13,561 nt of DNA from UBA4312 sp002394635 (GCA_946539765.1 CAMNHO010000031.1:1-13561); one strand, 5' to 3'. Positions 1 to 5,977 are shown, counted from the stretch's first letter. Program-made: numbers and translations. Notes: generated by a model from the sequence alone, not told the origin.

Positions 1-36
1 TTCAAAGACCGTGCCCCCAGGCTCTCCCTGAGCGCT
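1..36 (-). other. Probable rRNA operon leader start with boxA-like site (partial)
   Basis: Read on the minus strand, the first ~36 bases are much richer in G+C than the surrounding A/T-rich DNA and end at the window edge in CGGTCTTTGAA. Firmicute 16S rRNA leaders carry a boxA antitermination site (bound by NusB/NusE) of the form TGTTCTTTGAAAACT, and the visible bases match its first part. With the strong promoter and UP-like element just upstream, this is best read as the start of an rRNA precursor transcript, with the 16S gene outside the window to the left. The rRNA itself is not visible, so another structured RNA or a 5' leader cannot be excluded. Confidence 0.5.
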
Positions 37-41
37 TACTT

Positions 42-97
42 ATACTATCAAATATTCGTATCTCAGTCAATCACTTTTTTAAAAATTTTTTTATCTT
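42..97 (-). promoter_or_regulatory. Strong leftward promoter with UP-like A/T tracts
   Basis: On the minus strand there is a -35 TTGACT (65-70), a 17-base spacer and a -10 TAGTAT (42-47) preceded by an extended-10 TG. Immediately upstream (about 75-97) lie alternating A and T tracts (A7, T5, A6), the classic form of an alpha-CTD-binding UP element. Predicted transcription begins near 35-36 and runs off the left edge. The combination is typical of rRNA promoters. Confidence 0.7.
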
Positions 98-180
98 TGT
101 TTTAATACTCGTTAATTATCTCGGATTGTGCTTTATATAAAGGTAAATATAACGCATTATCATTCTATTCGATTTCACTT

Positions 181-573
181 TTATGTTTTTGCTTTAAAAG
201 AATATCGACAAGTCGGACATGTTATTTCTATTTTTCCTTTTTTTCTTGGAATCCTAATTTTCTGTCCACATTGCCTGCAAACAAAATATTTATAGTTCTT
301 GTCTTCATGATTCCTGCGGATCACATCGTTTTGGCGTTCAGACATCTTCAATATCTGCTTAAACTTCTCATTTTCGGATTGTCTTTTTACGATGTTTTTT
401 GATAACACCCGATATATAGTATAGATTGCCAAGCACGCAAAGACAGCTTTCCATATCCAGAATTCAAACAACAACGATATTCCCAAAAATATTATAGATA
501 ATATCGACAACGCCCTGTTTAAATCGTCGGCTCCATATCTGCCATTCATAAATCGATTGATTTTATCTTTCAT
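181..573 (-). CDS. Small membrane protein with C-terminal zinc ribbon
   Basis: This 130-residue protein has a short charged N-terminus (residues 1-18). Two closely spaced hydrophobic segments follow (about 21-40 and 42-58), then a basic/polar linker of ~40 residues, then a C-terminal zinc ribbon with CRQC at about 99-102 and CPTC at about 119-122. The four cysteines could hold one zinc ion, with the ribbon probably on the cytoplasmic side. Small proteins of this layout occur in many Firmicutes, but I know of no assigned function. The start is supported by AAGGTG a few bases upstream of the ATG. The gene diverges from gdhA and points towards the putative rRNA promoter at the left edge. No clear terminator is seen after its stop. 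A regulatory or membrane-scaffold role is only a guess. Confidence 0.75.
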   Translation of the reverse strand: MKDKINRFMNGRYGADDLNRALSILSIIFLGISLLFEFWIWKAVFACLAIYTIYRVLSKNIVKRQSENEKFKQILKMSERQNDVIRRNHEDKNYKYFVCRQCGQKIRIPRKKGKIEITCPTCRYSFKAKT

Positions 574-588
574 ATAATCACCTTATCT

Positions 589-597
589 ATCATAGCA
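589..597 (-). promoter_or_regulatory. Possible extended -10 promoter for the zinc-ribbon gene
   Basis: The minus strand reads TGC TATGAT, an extended -10 form with a 5/6 match to TATAAT, about 16 bases upstream of the ATG at 573. No good -35 is present at the usual distance. The predicted start would fall almost on the Shine-Dalgarno site, so the call is weak. Confidence 0.3.
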
Positions 598-626
598 TAT
601 TTTATATTTTCAGCTTTTATTCATCT

Positions 627-654
627 TTGAAAACTGATTTCAATTTTTTTGAAA
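627..654. promoter_or_regulatory. Three phased TTGAAA/TTTCAA half-sites, candidate operator
   Basis: TTGAAA (627-632), TTTCAA (638-643) and TTGAAA (649-654) alternate in orientation. Each starts exactly 11 bases after the last, with 5-base spacers. Together they make two overlapping inverted repeats. The last half-site coincides with the best -35 hexamer of gdhA. A degenerate fourth copy (TTTCAT) lies at 659-664. A repressor or activator binding site for gdhA, and perhaps for the divergent gene, is plausible, but A/T-rich promoter DNA makes chance repeats common. Confidence 0.4.
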
Positions 655-679
655 CACTTTTCATATTTTGTGATATACT
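649..679 (+). promoter_or_regulatory. gdhA promoter
   Basis: A -35 TTGAAA (649-654) and a -10 TATACT (674-679) are separated by 19 bases. The long spacer is offset by an extended-10 TG at 671-672. Transcription would start near 686, giving a short leader of ~25 bases before the ATG at 711. No riboswitch or attenuator fits in that space. Confidence 0.55.
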
Positions 680-710
680 GTTTTTGTTTAAAAATATAGG
701 AGGAAGATTC

Positions 711-2042
711 ATGGCAGATTTAAATGCACTTTATGAAACCGTTAAAAAACGTAACCCTAATGATACTGAATTTCTTCAGGCTGTTGAAGAAGTATTTGAG
801 TCATTAAACGTTATCGAACAAGTACATCCTGAACTGTTGGATGATGATGTACTGGCACGTTTGGTTGAACCGGAACGACAGATTATTTTCCGTGTTCCTT
901 GGGTAGATGACCAAGGGAAAACACAGGTCAACCGTGGATACCGTATCCAGTTTAACTCCGCTATCGGGCCTTACAAAGGTGGTCTTCGATTCCACCCATC
1001 TGTAAATGTGAGCATTATTAAATTTTTAGGTTTTGAACAGGTCTTCAAAAACTCATTAACTACTCTGCCAATGGGTGGCGGTAAAGGTGGATCTGATTTT
1101 GATCCTAAGGGAAAGAGTGATGCAGAAGTTATGCGTTTCTGCCAGAGCTTCATGACTGAGTTATATCGCCATGTTGGACCTGACACAGACGTTCCTGCAG
1201 GAGATATCGGTGTTGGTGCCCGTGAGATCGGTTACCTCTTTGGACAATATAAGCGTCTGAAGAACGAATGGAGCGGTGTATTGACTGGTAAAGGATTAAG
1301 CTATGGTGGTTCGTTAGCGCGTACACAAGCTACCGGATATGGCCTTTGTTACTTCACGAATGCTCTGTTGAAAGACAACGGAACAAGCTTTGAAGGCAAA
1401 ACTGTTGCGATTTCAGGTAGTGGTAATGTGGCTATCTACGCTTGCGAAAAAGCTACACAGCTGGGTGCTAAGGTTGTTACCTTATCTGATTCAAACGGAT
1501 TTATCTATGATGAAAACGGAATTGATCTGGATTTAGTAAAGGAAATCAAAGAAGTTCGCCGTGGACGTATCAAAGAATATGTAGAAGTACACCCGGAAGC
1601 CGTTTATACAGCCGGAGCTCGTCCTTGGAGCGTTAAATGTGATATCGCTTTACCATGTGCTACACAAAATGAATTAGACCTGGATAACGCGAAAGATCTG
1701 GTAGCTAACGGAGTATTTGCCGTTTGTGAAGGGGCCAACATGCCGACTACACCAGATGCCATCCACTATTTGATGAACAATGGCGTTCTGTATGCCCCAG
1801 GTAAAGCCAGCAATGCCGGTGGTGTTGCCACTTCCGGTCTGGAAATGAGCCAGAATGCTCAGCACTTGTCTTGGACATTTGAAGAAGTTGACGCAAAATT
1901 GCAGGGTATTATGGAAACAATCTTTGCGGCATGCCGTGACACTGCTAAAGAATATGGTCACGACAAGGAATATGTCATTGGTGCCAATATTGCCGGCTTC
2001 TTAAAAGTGGCCGAAGCAATGAAAGCACAGGGCTGCGTATAA
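711..2042 (+). CDS. gdhA: Glutamate dehydrogenase, probably NADP-dependent
   Basis: This enzyme interconverts 2-oxoglutarate plus ammonium and glutamate, using NAD(P)H, in the cytoplasm. The 443-residue length fits the hexameric bacterial family. GPYKGGLRFHPSV lies at about 87-99, the catalytic lysine at 125 in PMGGGKGG, and the catalytic aspartate at 165 in VPAGDIGVG. The nucleotide-binding loop GSGNVA is at 236-241. The SDS at 259-261, after the second Rossmann strand, is the pattern of NADP-linked members and suggests ammonium assimilation; that cofactor call is an inference. The start at 711 is chosen because AGGAGG (698-703) lies 7 bases upstream and the N-terminus then matches the family. 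An upstream in-frame ATG at 627 would add a non-homologous hydrophobic stretch. The gene stands alone, with its own promoter and terminator. Confidence 0.96.
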   Translation: MADLNALYETVKKRNPNDTEFLQAVEEVFESLNVIEQVHPELLDDDVLARLVEPERQIIFRVPWVDDQGKTQVNRGYRIQFNSAIGPYKGGLRFHPSVNVSIIKFLGFEQVFKNSLTTLPMGGGKGGSDFDPKGKSDAEVMRFCQSFMTELYRHVGPDTDVPAGDIGVGAREIGYLFGQYKRLKNEWSGVLTGKGLSYGGSLARTQATGYGLCYFTNALLKDNGTSFEGKTVAISGSGNVAIYACEKATQLGAKVVTLSDSNGFIYDENGIDLDLVKEIKEVRRGRIKEYVEVHPEAVYTAGARPWSVKCDIALPCATQNELDLDNAKDLVANGVFAVCEGANMPTTPDAIHYLMNNGVLYAPGKASNAGGVATSGLEMSQNAQHLSWTFEEVDAKLQGIMETIFAACRDTAKEYGHDKEYVIGANIAGFLKVAEAMKAQGCV

Positions 2043-2051
2043 TAAACAATC

Positions 2052-2077
2052 AAGAGCACGGATGTGCTCTTTTTTTT
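2052..2077 (+). terminator. gdhA terminator
   Basis: AAGAGCAC (2052-2059), a GGAT loop and GTGCTCTT (2064-2071) form a perfect 8-bp stem that runs into a T tract ending at 2077. It follows the gdhA stop by ~10 bases. The T tract touches the stop codon of the convergent phosphatase gene (2076-2078). The opposite strand lacks a T tract, so it is probably one-directional. Confidence 0.9.
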
Positions 2078-2669
2078 ATTCTAAATAAGATGTATCCGGA
2101 TACCCTTCGACGGTCCATCGTCCATTTTCATAACCGATTTTTGTGATTGAACAATTCGGTACAAGTTCAGCCAGTGGTTTGACATAAGCATCAAAGTTCG
2201 GATCTATATGCGCAATCAGTTCCCGTATGATTGTCCCATGTGAACTGACAAGAATTTCTCCCGGCCCATATTGACAGGCTATCTGTTCCAATGTATCCAG
2301 ATACCTTTTCACTGCGTCGATCTTTCTTTCCCCGCCCCATTCTGTGTATCCAAGCCGATGGTCTTTGCCTTCAAAAGCTGTGGCGATGGGCATTGCTTCG
2401 ATCCGTCCGAAATTTATTTCCTTTAATCCCTTATATGTGCGGACTTCCATACGGTCAGACACCATACAGTACGCAGTGTCCACCGCTCTTTCGCTCGTTG
2501 AGCTTACACATACAATGAAGGAGATGTTCTGTAAAGGCTGATACAGACGTTTAGCCGTCTGGATACCTTGTTCCGTTAAAGGAGAATCTGTCCAGCCCTG
2601 TATCCATTTTCTTTGATTAAACAATGTCTGTCCGTGACGAACTAAATAAAAAGTTGTCTTTTTCAGCAT
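2076..2669 (-). CDS. Histidine phosphatase superfamily protein
   Basis: This 197-residue protein belongs to the phosphoglycerate-mutase-like (histidine phosphatase) superfamily. RHGQ at 11-14 holds the phospho-accepting His12. The second conserved arginine is Arg61 in SSTSERA, the acid/base glutamate is probably Glu84, and the second catalytic histidine is His144 in SSHGTIIRE. It is shorter than the glycolytic dPGM enzymes and lacks their typical insertions, so a phosphatase acting on small phosphorylated metabolites is more likely. The substrate cannot be read from the sequence. The ATG at 2669 is chosen because family members begin a few residues before the RHG motif. No Shine-Dalgarno is present, and the ATG lies 6 bases after a -10 box, suggesting a leaderless mRNA. 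An in-frame GTG at 2693 would add eight residues but also lacks a ribosome site. The gene diverges from mntP. Confidence 0.88.
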   Translation of the reverse strand: MLKKTTFYLVRHGQTLFNQRKWIQGWTDSPLTEQGIQTAKRLYQPLQNISFIVCVSSTSERAVDTAYCMVSDRMEVRTYKGLKEINFGRIEAMPIATAFEGKDHRLGYTEWGGERKIDAVKRYLDTLEQIACQYGPGEILVSSHGTIIRELIAHIDPNFDAYVKPLAELVPNCSITKIGYENGRWTVEGYPDTSYLE

Positions 2670-2675
2670 GTTTTT

Positions 2676-2684
2676 ATTGTACCA
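2676..2684 (-). promoter_or_regulatory. Extended -10 promoter giving a probable leaderless transcript
   Basis: The minus strand reads TGG TACAAT, an extended -10 element with a 5/6 hexamer. It is followed by six bases and then the ATG of the phosphatase gene. Transcription would begin at or within a base or two of that ATG. No convincing -35 is seen, as is tolerated with extended -10 promoters. Confidence 0.5.
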
Positions 2685-2687
2685 TAC

Positions 2688-2716
2688 TTGCACTCAATTC
2701 ATGAATTTGTTACATT
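2688..2716 (+). promoter_or_regulatory. mntP promoter with palindromic spacer
   Basis: A -35 TTGCAC (2688-2693), a 17-base spacer and a -10 TACATT (2711-2716) with an upstream TG form a reasonable promoter for mntP. The spacer contains the perfect 12-base palindrome AATTCATGAATT (2696-2707), a possible operator. The site lies back to back with the phosphatase promoter, so two polymerases could hardly bind at once. The leader is only ~25 bases long, too short for the yybP-ykoY manganese riboswitch that often controls this family. Confidence 0.5.
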
Positions 2717-2744
2717 TCTCATAGGTGTTTTAGGAGTGTTTACA

Positions 2745-3314
2745 ATGGATTTTTTATCAGTTGTATTAATTGGTGTCGGGCTTGCCATGGACGCCTGTGC
2801 AGTCTCTATTGCCAAAGGCATGGTATTAGATCGGGAGCATATTAAAGAATATGCATGGAAACTGGCTGTCGCTTTTGGTTTATTCCAAGGTATGATGCCT
2901 TTGATTGGTTATTTTAGCGGAGTTCGGTTTTCCTCTTTGATTCAAAACGTCGATCACTGGATCGCATTTTTCTTGTTATCCGCCATCGGAATCCATATGG
3001 TTAAAGAAAGTGTAGAACAAAAAGAAGAAGCGAATGAAATCGCTTCTATCTCCTGGTCCGTTATACTGGTGCTGGCCATTGCCACCAGCATTGATGCGTT
3101 AGCTGTCGGAATCAGCTTTGCGTTTTTAAAAGTATCCATTTTTCCAGCGTGTGGATTAATAGCCGGCATCACTTTTACAATATCCTTCGCCGCTGTCCTT
3201 TTGGGTAAGAAACTGGGCACCTTATTCGAAGCCTATGCCGAAAGATGTGGTGGCATCATTCTGATCCTTATCGGTTTACGTATCCTTATTGAGCATCTGT
3301 TCTTTAACGGGTAA
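2745..3314 (+). CDS. mntP: Manganese efflux pump MntP
   Basis: This is a polytopic inner-membrane exporter of Mn2+ that protects against manganese excess. Its 189 residues match the family's length. The internal duplication is clear: GLAMDACAVSIAKG (about 12-25, Asp16) is mirrored by TSIDALAVGISFA (about 114-126, Asp117). The paired aspartates are the key metal-path residues of the family. About six transmembrane segments are visible. A polar loop at 85-103 joins the two halves. ATG 2745 is preceded by AGGAG with 8-base spacing. The upstream in-frame ATG at 2688 falls inside the promoter and would add 19 unneeded residues. The last 11 bases overlap the convergent dbpA tail. Confidence 0.93.
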   Translation: MDFLSVVLIGVGLAMDACAVSIAKGMVLDREHIKEYAWKLAVAFGLFQGMMPLIGYFSGVRFSSLIQNVDHWIAFFLLSAIGIHMVKESVEQKEEANEIASISWSVILVLAIATSIDALAVGISFAFLKVSIFPACGLIAGITFTISFAAVLLGKKLGTLFEAYAERCGGIILILIGLRILIEHLFFNG

Positions 3315-4689
3315 CGGCAGGTTCTACGCGAACCGGCTTTTTTTTAATTGTTTTCAAGTATTTCATAACCAAATCTGCTTTATTATTGTGTATTTCGACA
3401 AAGCTTTGATGTTCTTGTACCTGGATTACACCGATATCTTCCAATTCTATTCCTTCCACAGCACATAAAGCTCCGACAATGTCGCCGGCACGAATCTTTT
3501 TTTTCTTTCCTGCGCTGATATATAATTTATGTATTCCGATGCGAAGATCGTTCTCTATATTTTTTTTGAGAGAAACTACGTTTTTAAAGGCCGAAAGGTC
3601 CCCTTCTTCTGTCCATTTTTTTATCGAGACAGGAAACGGATATTGTCCTACCTTCTCTTTTTGTGAATAACGTACCAGTGTAATAGCTTTCCCAATACAG
3701 TTTTGACGGCCGCTTCGTCCGATCCGGTGTGTATAGATAATCGGTGTTTCCGGCAAATCATAATTGATAACCAAACTTAAGCGCTCAATATCAATCCCTC
3801 TGGCTGCTACATCCGTCGCTACTAAGATTCGCAGCTTTCCATATTTAAATGCTTCCAGCGCCTCAATACGATCTGACTGCAAACGGTCTGCATGAATGCG
3901 GTCAACCAGAATATCATATTTAGCCAGGCTCTGATATACTTCTTCGGTTTTTTGTTTGGTTTCGCAGAAAATCAGACAGGAATCAGGCTTTTCCTGTTCC
4001 AGGATGGAAACCAATGCTTTCCATTTATCCGTTTCCGCCAACATATATCCACTTTGTTCGATCTGTTCATTCTTTGTTTCCACCGTCAACCGTTGTGGAC
4101 TCTTGAGGTGTTTTTCGGCAAAACTATCCACTGTTTCATTCATTGTTGCAGATACAACACAGCACTGCACATCCGTCATGTATCCAAAGATTTCTTCAAT
4201 CTTTTCATAAAAATCCTTATGCAACAATCGGTCTGCTTCGTCCAATATCACCGTTTTCATATTTTCGCTATGTAGATTTCCTTGTTCCAAATGATCCAGG
4301 ATCCGCCCCGGTGTACCTATGATGACATGACAGCGTTGACCGAGATCTTCTCGTTGAAAGCGGAATGGCTGTTTTCCGAACAGGCACAGTGATTTAACCG
4401 AAAGATCTACTCCGACTGAATCTATCACCTGTTTGACCTGTACGCATAATTCTCTGGTTGGGCAGACGATCATCGCCTGTGGATATTTCTGTGAAATATC
4501 TAACTTCTGCAGAACAGGCAGAACATAGGACAAAGTTTTTCCACTACCGGTTTTAGACTGTACAATGCAATCGTGTCCTTTGATCATGGCGGATATGGTT
4601 TTTTGTTGAATCGGGAACATGGTGACCATTCCCATAGTATCTAATGCTTTTTCTATTTCTTTTCGTAAATGCAATTCTTTAAAATTCAT
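3304..4689 (-). CDS. dbpA: DEAD-box RNA helicase DbpA/YxiN, 23S rRNA-specific
   Basis: This ATP-dependent RNA helicase acts in large-subunit assembly. The 461 residues show all helicase motifs in order: Q motif near 23-30, SKTGSGKT (45-52), PTREL (77-81), TPGRI (126-130), DEAD (150-153), SAT (180-182), ATDVAARGID (291-300) and HRIGRSGR (321-328). The C-terminal ~75 residues carry the YxiN/DbpA RNA-binding fold (KLYISAGKKKKIRAGDIVGAL, 388-408, interrupted here only for description), which in that family recognises hairpin 92 of 23S rRNA. The ATG at 4689 has AAAGGA 7 bases upstream. The length is close to B. subtilis YxiN. The gene appears to be a single transcription unit, overlapping mntP by 11 bases at its 3' end. 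I see no convincing promoter in the upstream gap. Confidence 0.93.
   Translation of the reverse strand: MNFKELHLRKEIEKALDTMGMVTMFPIQQKTISAMIKGHDCIVQSKTGSGKTLSYVLPVLQKLDISQKYPQAMIVCPTRELCVQVKQVIDSVGVDLSVKSLCLFGKQPFRFQREDLGQRCHVIIGTPGRILDHLEQGNLHSENMKTVILDEADRLLHKDFYEKIEEIFGYMTDVQCCVVSATMNETVDSFAEKHLKSPQRLTVETKNEQIEQSGYMLAETDKWKALVSILEQEKPDSCLIFCETKQKTEEVYQSLAKYDILVDRIHADRLQSDRIEALEAFKYGKLRILVATDVAARGIDIERLSLVINYDLPETPIIYTHRIGRSGRQNCIGKAITLVRYSQKEKVGQYPFPVSIKKWTEEGDLSAFKNVVSLKKNIENDLRIGIHKLYISAGKKKKIRAGDIVGALCAVEGIELEDIGVIQVQEHQSFVEIHNNKADLVMKYLKTIKKKPVRVEPAVTR
3316..3345 (+). terminator. mntP terminator lying inside the dbpA coding end
   Basis: GGTTC (3320-3324), a TACGC loop and GAACC (3330-3334) form the core stem. 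It can be extended past one mismatch by the flanking CGG and GGC bases, and eight T's follow (3338-3345). It starts just after the mntP stop. On the other strand these bases encode the last ~12 codons of dbpA, including its lysine run. Confidence 0.75.
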
Positions 4690-4755
4690 AATTATATCCT
4701 TTATACGATTTTATTCATTAAAAGTTGCCAGGATCAGCGTGTTGATACATTTACC

Positions 4756-4978
4756 ATCCACTAAAATGAGTGGCTTGTAACTACCCAGTAATGCTAACGG
4801 CCTGTGGTCTTCTACCATTGTTACAGGTCATAGAAAGGACAGAATATTGTACTCATCACAAAATATATCTATCCATACAATACGAAACATATTTTCTGAC
4901 AGATATGAAAAGTATCATCAGCAACTATGAAAAAGTATATAGCCGAACAAGGCTAAAATGGGGCTTTGCCACTAAAAT
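4756..4978 (-). mobile_element. Possible IS200/IS605-type remnant or omega-RNA-like structured region
   Basis: The gap between dbpA and rpsI (4690-5033) holds no convincing gene but is unusually structured. CCACT...AGTGG (4758-4773) forms a hairpin. GGCCTGT...ACAGGTC (4799-4829, one G-T pair) encloses a second stem GGT...ACC (4806-4816). AGCC...GGCT (4941-4954) forms a third. The 10-mer CCACTAAAAT occurs at 4758 and again at 4969. Read on the minus strand, the segment GGTAGTTACAAGCCACTC followed by TTTTAGTGG resembles the right-end hairpin and TnpB-associated RNA of IS605-type elements, as I remember them. No transposase or TnpB coding sequence remains, so this would be a decayed end or a non-autonomous copy. 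The family assignment is from memory and weak. Confidence 0.35.
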
Positions 4979-4985
4979 ATTTTAT

Positions 4986-5014
4986 GAAAAAACCCCTTCG
5001 CAATGAAGGGGTTT
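4986..5014 (-). terminator. rplM-rpsI terminator
   Basis: On the minus strand AAACCCCTTC, a 5-base loop and GAAGGGGTTT form a perfect 10-bp stem (4990-5014), continuing into a run of T's. It lies about 20 bases after the rpsI stop. It closes the ribosomal protein unit. Confidence 0.93.
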
Positions 5015-5033
5015 GCGTTCAACAGTAAGCGTA

Positions 5034-5441
5034 TTAACGTTTAGAGAACTGAGGTGCTCTACGGGCTTTCTTCAAGCCGTACTTCTTACGTTCTTTCGCA
5101 CGTGGATCACGAGTTACAAATCCTGCAGCTTTTAAAGCCGGACGATAATCATCACTGGCTTCCATTAAGGCACGGGTGATTCCGTGACGCATTGCACCGG
5201 ACTGTCCGGTGAATCCACCACCATGTACATTGATCAATACATCGAACTGATCAACTGTATCTGTCACTTCAAATGGAGCCCTAACAACCATACGAAGTGT
5301 TTCATATGGCAAATAGTCTTCCAATGTTTTTCCGTTTACTTTGATATTTCCTGTTCCTGGGCGCAAGAATACACGAGCAACAGATCTTTTACGACGACCA
5401 ACGCCGTGGTATTGAACGGTATTTGATTTCTTTGTAGCCAT
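5034..5441 (-). CDS. rpsI: 30S ribosomal protein S9
   Basis: S9 is a small-subunit head protein whose C-terminal tail reaches towards the P-site tRNA. The 135-residue protein shows the family's GVGRRKRSVARVFLRPG near the N-terminus (14-30), GGGFTGQSGAMRHGITRAL in the middle (74-92) and a basic C-terminus DPRAKERKKYG...RAPQFSKR with the invariant final arginine. The ATG at 5441 has AGGAGG 8 bases upstream. That site overlaps the end of rplM, and the two genes are 12 bases apart, so they are surely co-transcribed and probably translationally linked. A strong terminator follows. Confidence 0.98.
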   Translation of the reverse strand: MATKKSNTVQYHGVGRRKRSVARVFLRPGTGNIKVNGKTLEDYLPYETLRMVVRAPFEVTDTVDQFDVLINVHGGGFTGQSGAMRHGITRALMEASDDYRPALKAAGFVTRDPRAKERKKYGLKKARRAPQFSKR

Positions 5442-5453
5442 CCTCTATTCCTC

Positions 5454-5891
5454 CTATCCTTTCACCTTTAATTCAACAGGCTGCTGAGCTGCATGCGGAT
5501 GTTCACTTCCAGCATATACATATACATGTCTACGCTGTTTGTCACCCAAACGAGTGTGCGGTAACATACCCTTAATTGCTCTTTCTACCCATTCAACCGG
5601 ATATTTAGCTTTCATTTCTTTCGCAGAACGAACACGTAAGCCTCCATAATATCCTGAATGATTGTAATACTTTTCCGTATTCAATTTGTTTCCGGTCATA
5701 ATAACCTTATCTGCATTGACTACGATTACATAATCCCCACAATCCACATTTGGTGTATATGTCGGTTTATGCTTTCCTCTTAATACATGGGCACAAGTGG
5801 TAGCCAGACGTCCTAATGTCTGTCCTTCACCGTCAACCACGTACCAAGTACGCTTTACTTCAGCTGGTTTTGCCATTGTTGTTTGACGCAT
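5454..5891 (-). CDS. rplM: 50S ribosomal protein L13
   Basis: L13 is an early-assembling large-subunit protein. The 145 residues from ATG 5891 match the usual bacterial length. Recognisable parts are RTWYVVDGEGQTLGRLAT (about 14-31), the GKHKPTY and DCGDYVIVVNA stretch (40-61) and the KGMLPHTRLGDKQ stretch (107-119). The start is fixed by AAGGAGG 7 bases upstream. A longer reading from 5930 would run through the RNA leader and promoter and is rejected. The gene has its own promoter and a candidate L13 autoregulatory leader, and is followed closely by rpsI. Immediately upstream is an ABC permease, where truA would usually be. Confidence 0.98.
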   Translation of the reverse strand: MRQTTMAKPAEVKRTWYVVDGEGQTLGRLATTCAHVLRGKHKPTYTPNVDCGDYVIVVNADKVIMTGNKLNTEKYYNHSGYYGGLRVRSAKEMKAKYPVEWVERAIKGMLPHTRLGDKQRRHVYVYAGSEHPHAAQQPVELKVKG

Positions 5892-5907
5892 TTTTCTTCC
5901 TCCTTGA

Positions 5908-5936
5908 TTTGAACTTGTACCGGGGTTCAATTCAAA
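5908..5936 (-). ncRNA. Candidate L13 leader (ribosomal protein autoregulatory hairpin)
   Basis: Between the rplM promoter and its Shine-Dalgarno site, the minus strand reads TTTGAA TTG, a loop AACCCCGGTA, then CAA G TTCAAA. This is a 9-bp stem with a single bulged G. A short hairpin at this position upstream of rplM-rpsI is known in Bacillota as the L13 leader motif, thought to bind a product of the operon. Position, size and shape agree; the match to the consensus is from memory. Confidence 0.6.
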
Positions 5937-5944
5937 GCAATACC

Positions 5945-5973
5945 ATAATAGAGGAAACGAAAGTAAAAGTCAA
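5945..5973 (-). promoter_or_regulatory. rplM-rpsI promoter
   Basis: TTGACT (5968-5973), a 17-base spacer and TATTAT (5945-5950) on the minus strand make a strong sigma-A-type promoter. The -35 begins only a few bases after the stop codon of the upstream ABC permease. Transcription should start near 5938, at the base of the leader hairpin. No terminator separates it from the permease, so read-through from upstream is also possible. Confidence 0.85.
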
Positions 5974-5977
5974 TTGT

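Noticed and set aside
10..36. tRNA gene suggested by GCTCAGGGAGAGC on the minus strand
   Set aside because: It resembles a D arm, but the loop is too short, there is no acceptor or T arm, and the promoter and boxA-like site point to an rRNA leader.
2052..2071. Bidirectional terminator shared by gdhA and the phosphatase gene
   Set aside because: The stem is symmetrical, but the minus-strand side is not followed by a T tract (TTGATTG only).
2670..2744. yybP-ykoY manganese riboswitch upstream of mntP
   Set aside because: The space is only ~75 bases and the promoter leaves a ~22-base leader, too short for that fold.
3892..4275. 127-codon plus-strand frame opposite dbpA
   Set aside because: It lies wholly antisense to a clear DEAD-box helicase, is cysteine/phenylalanine-rich as shadow frames are, and has no start signals.
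4770..5006. Plus-strand open frame of 78 codons in the dbpA-rpsI gap
   Set aside because: There is no ribosome site, the composition is not protein-like, it runs through the rpsI terminator, and the region is better explained by hairpins.
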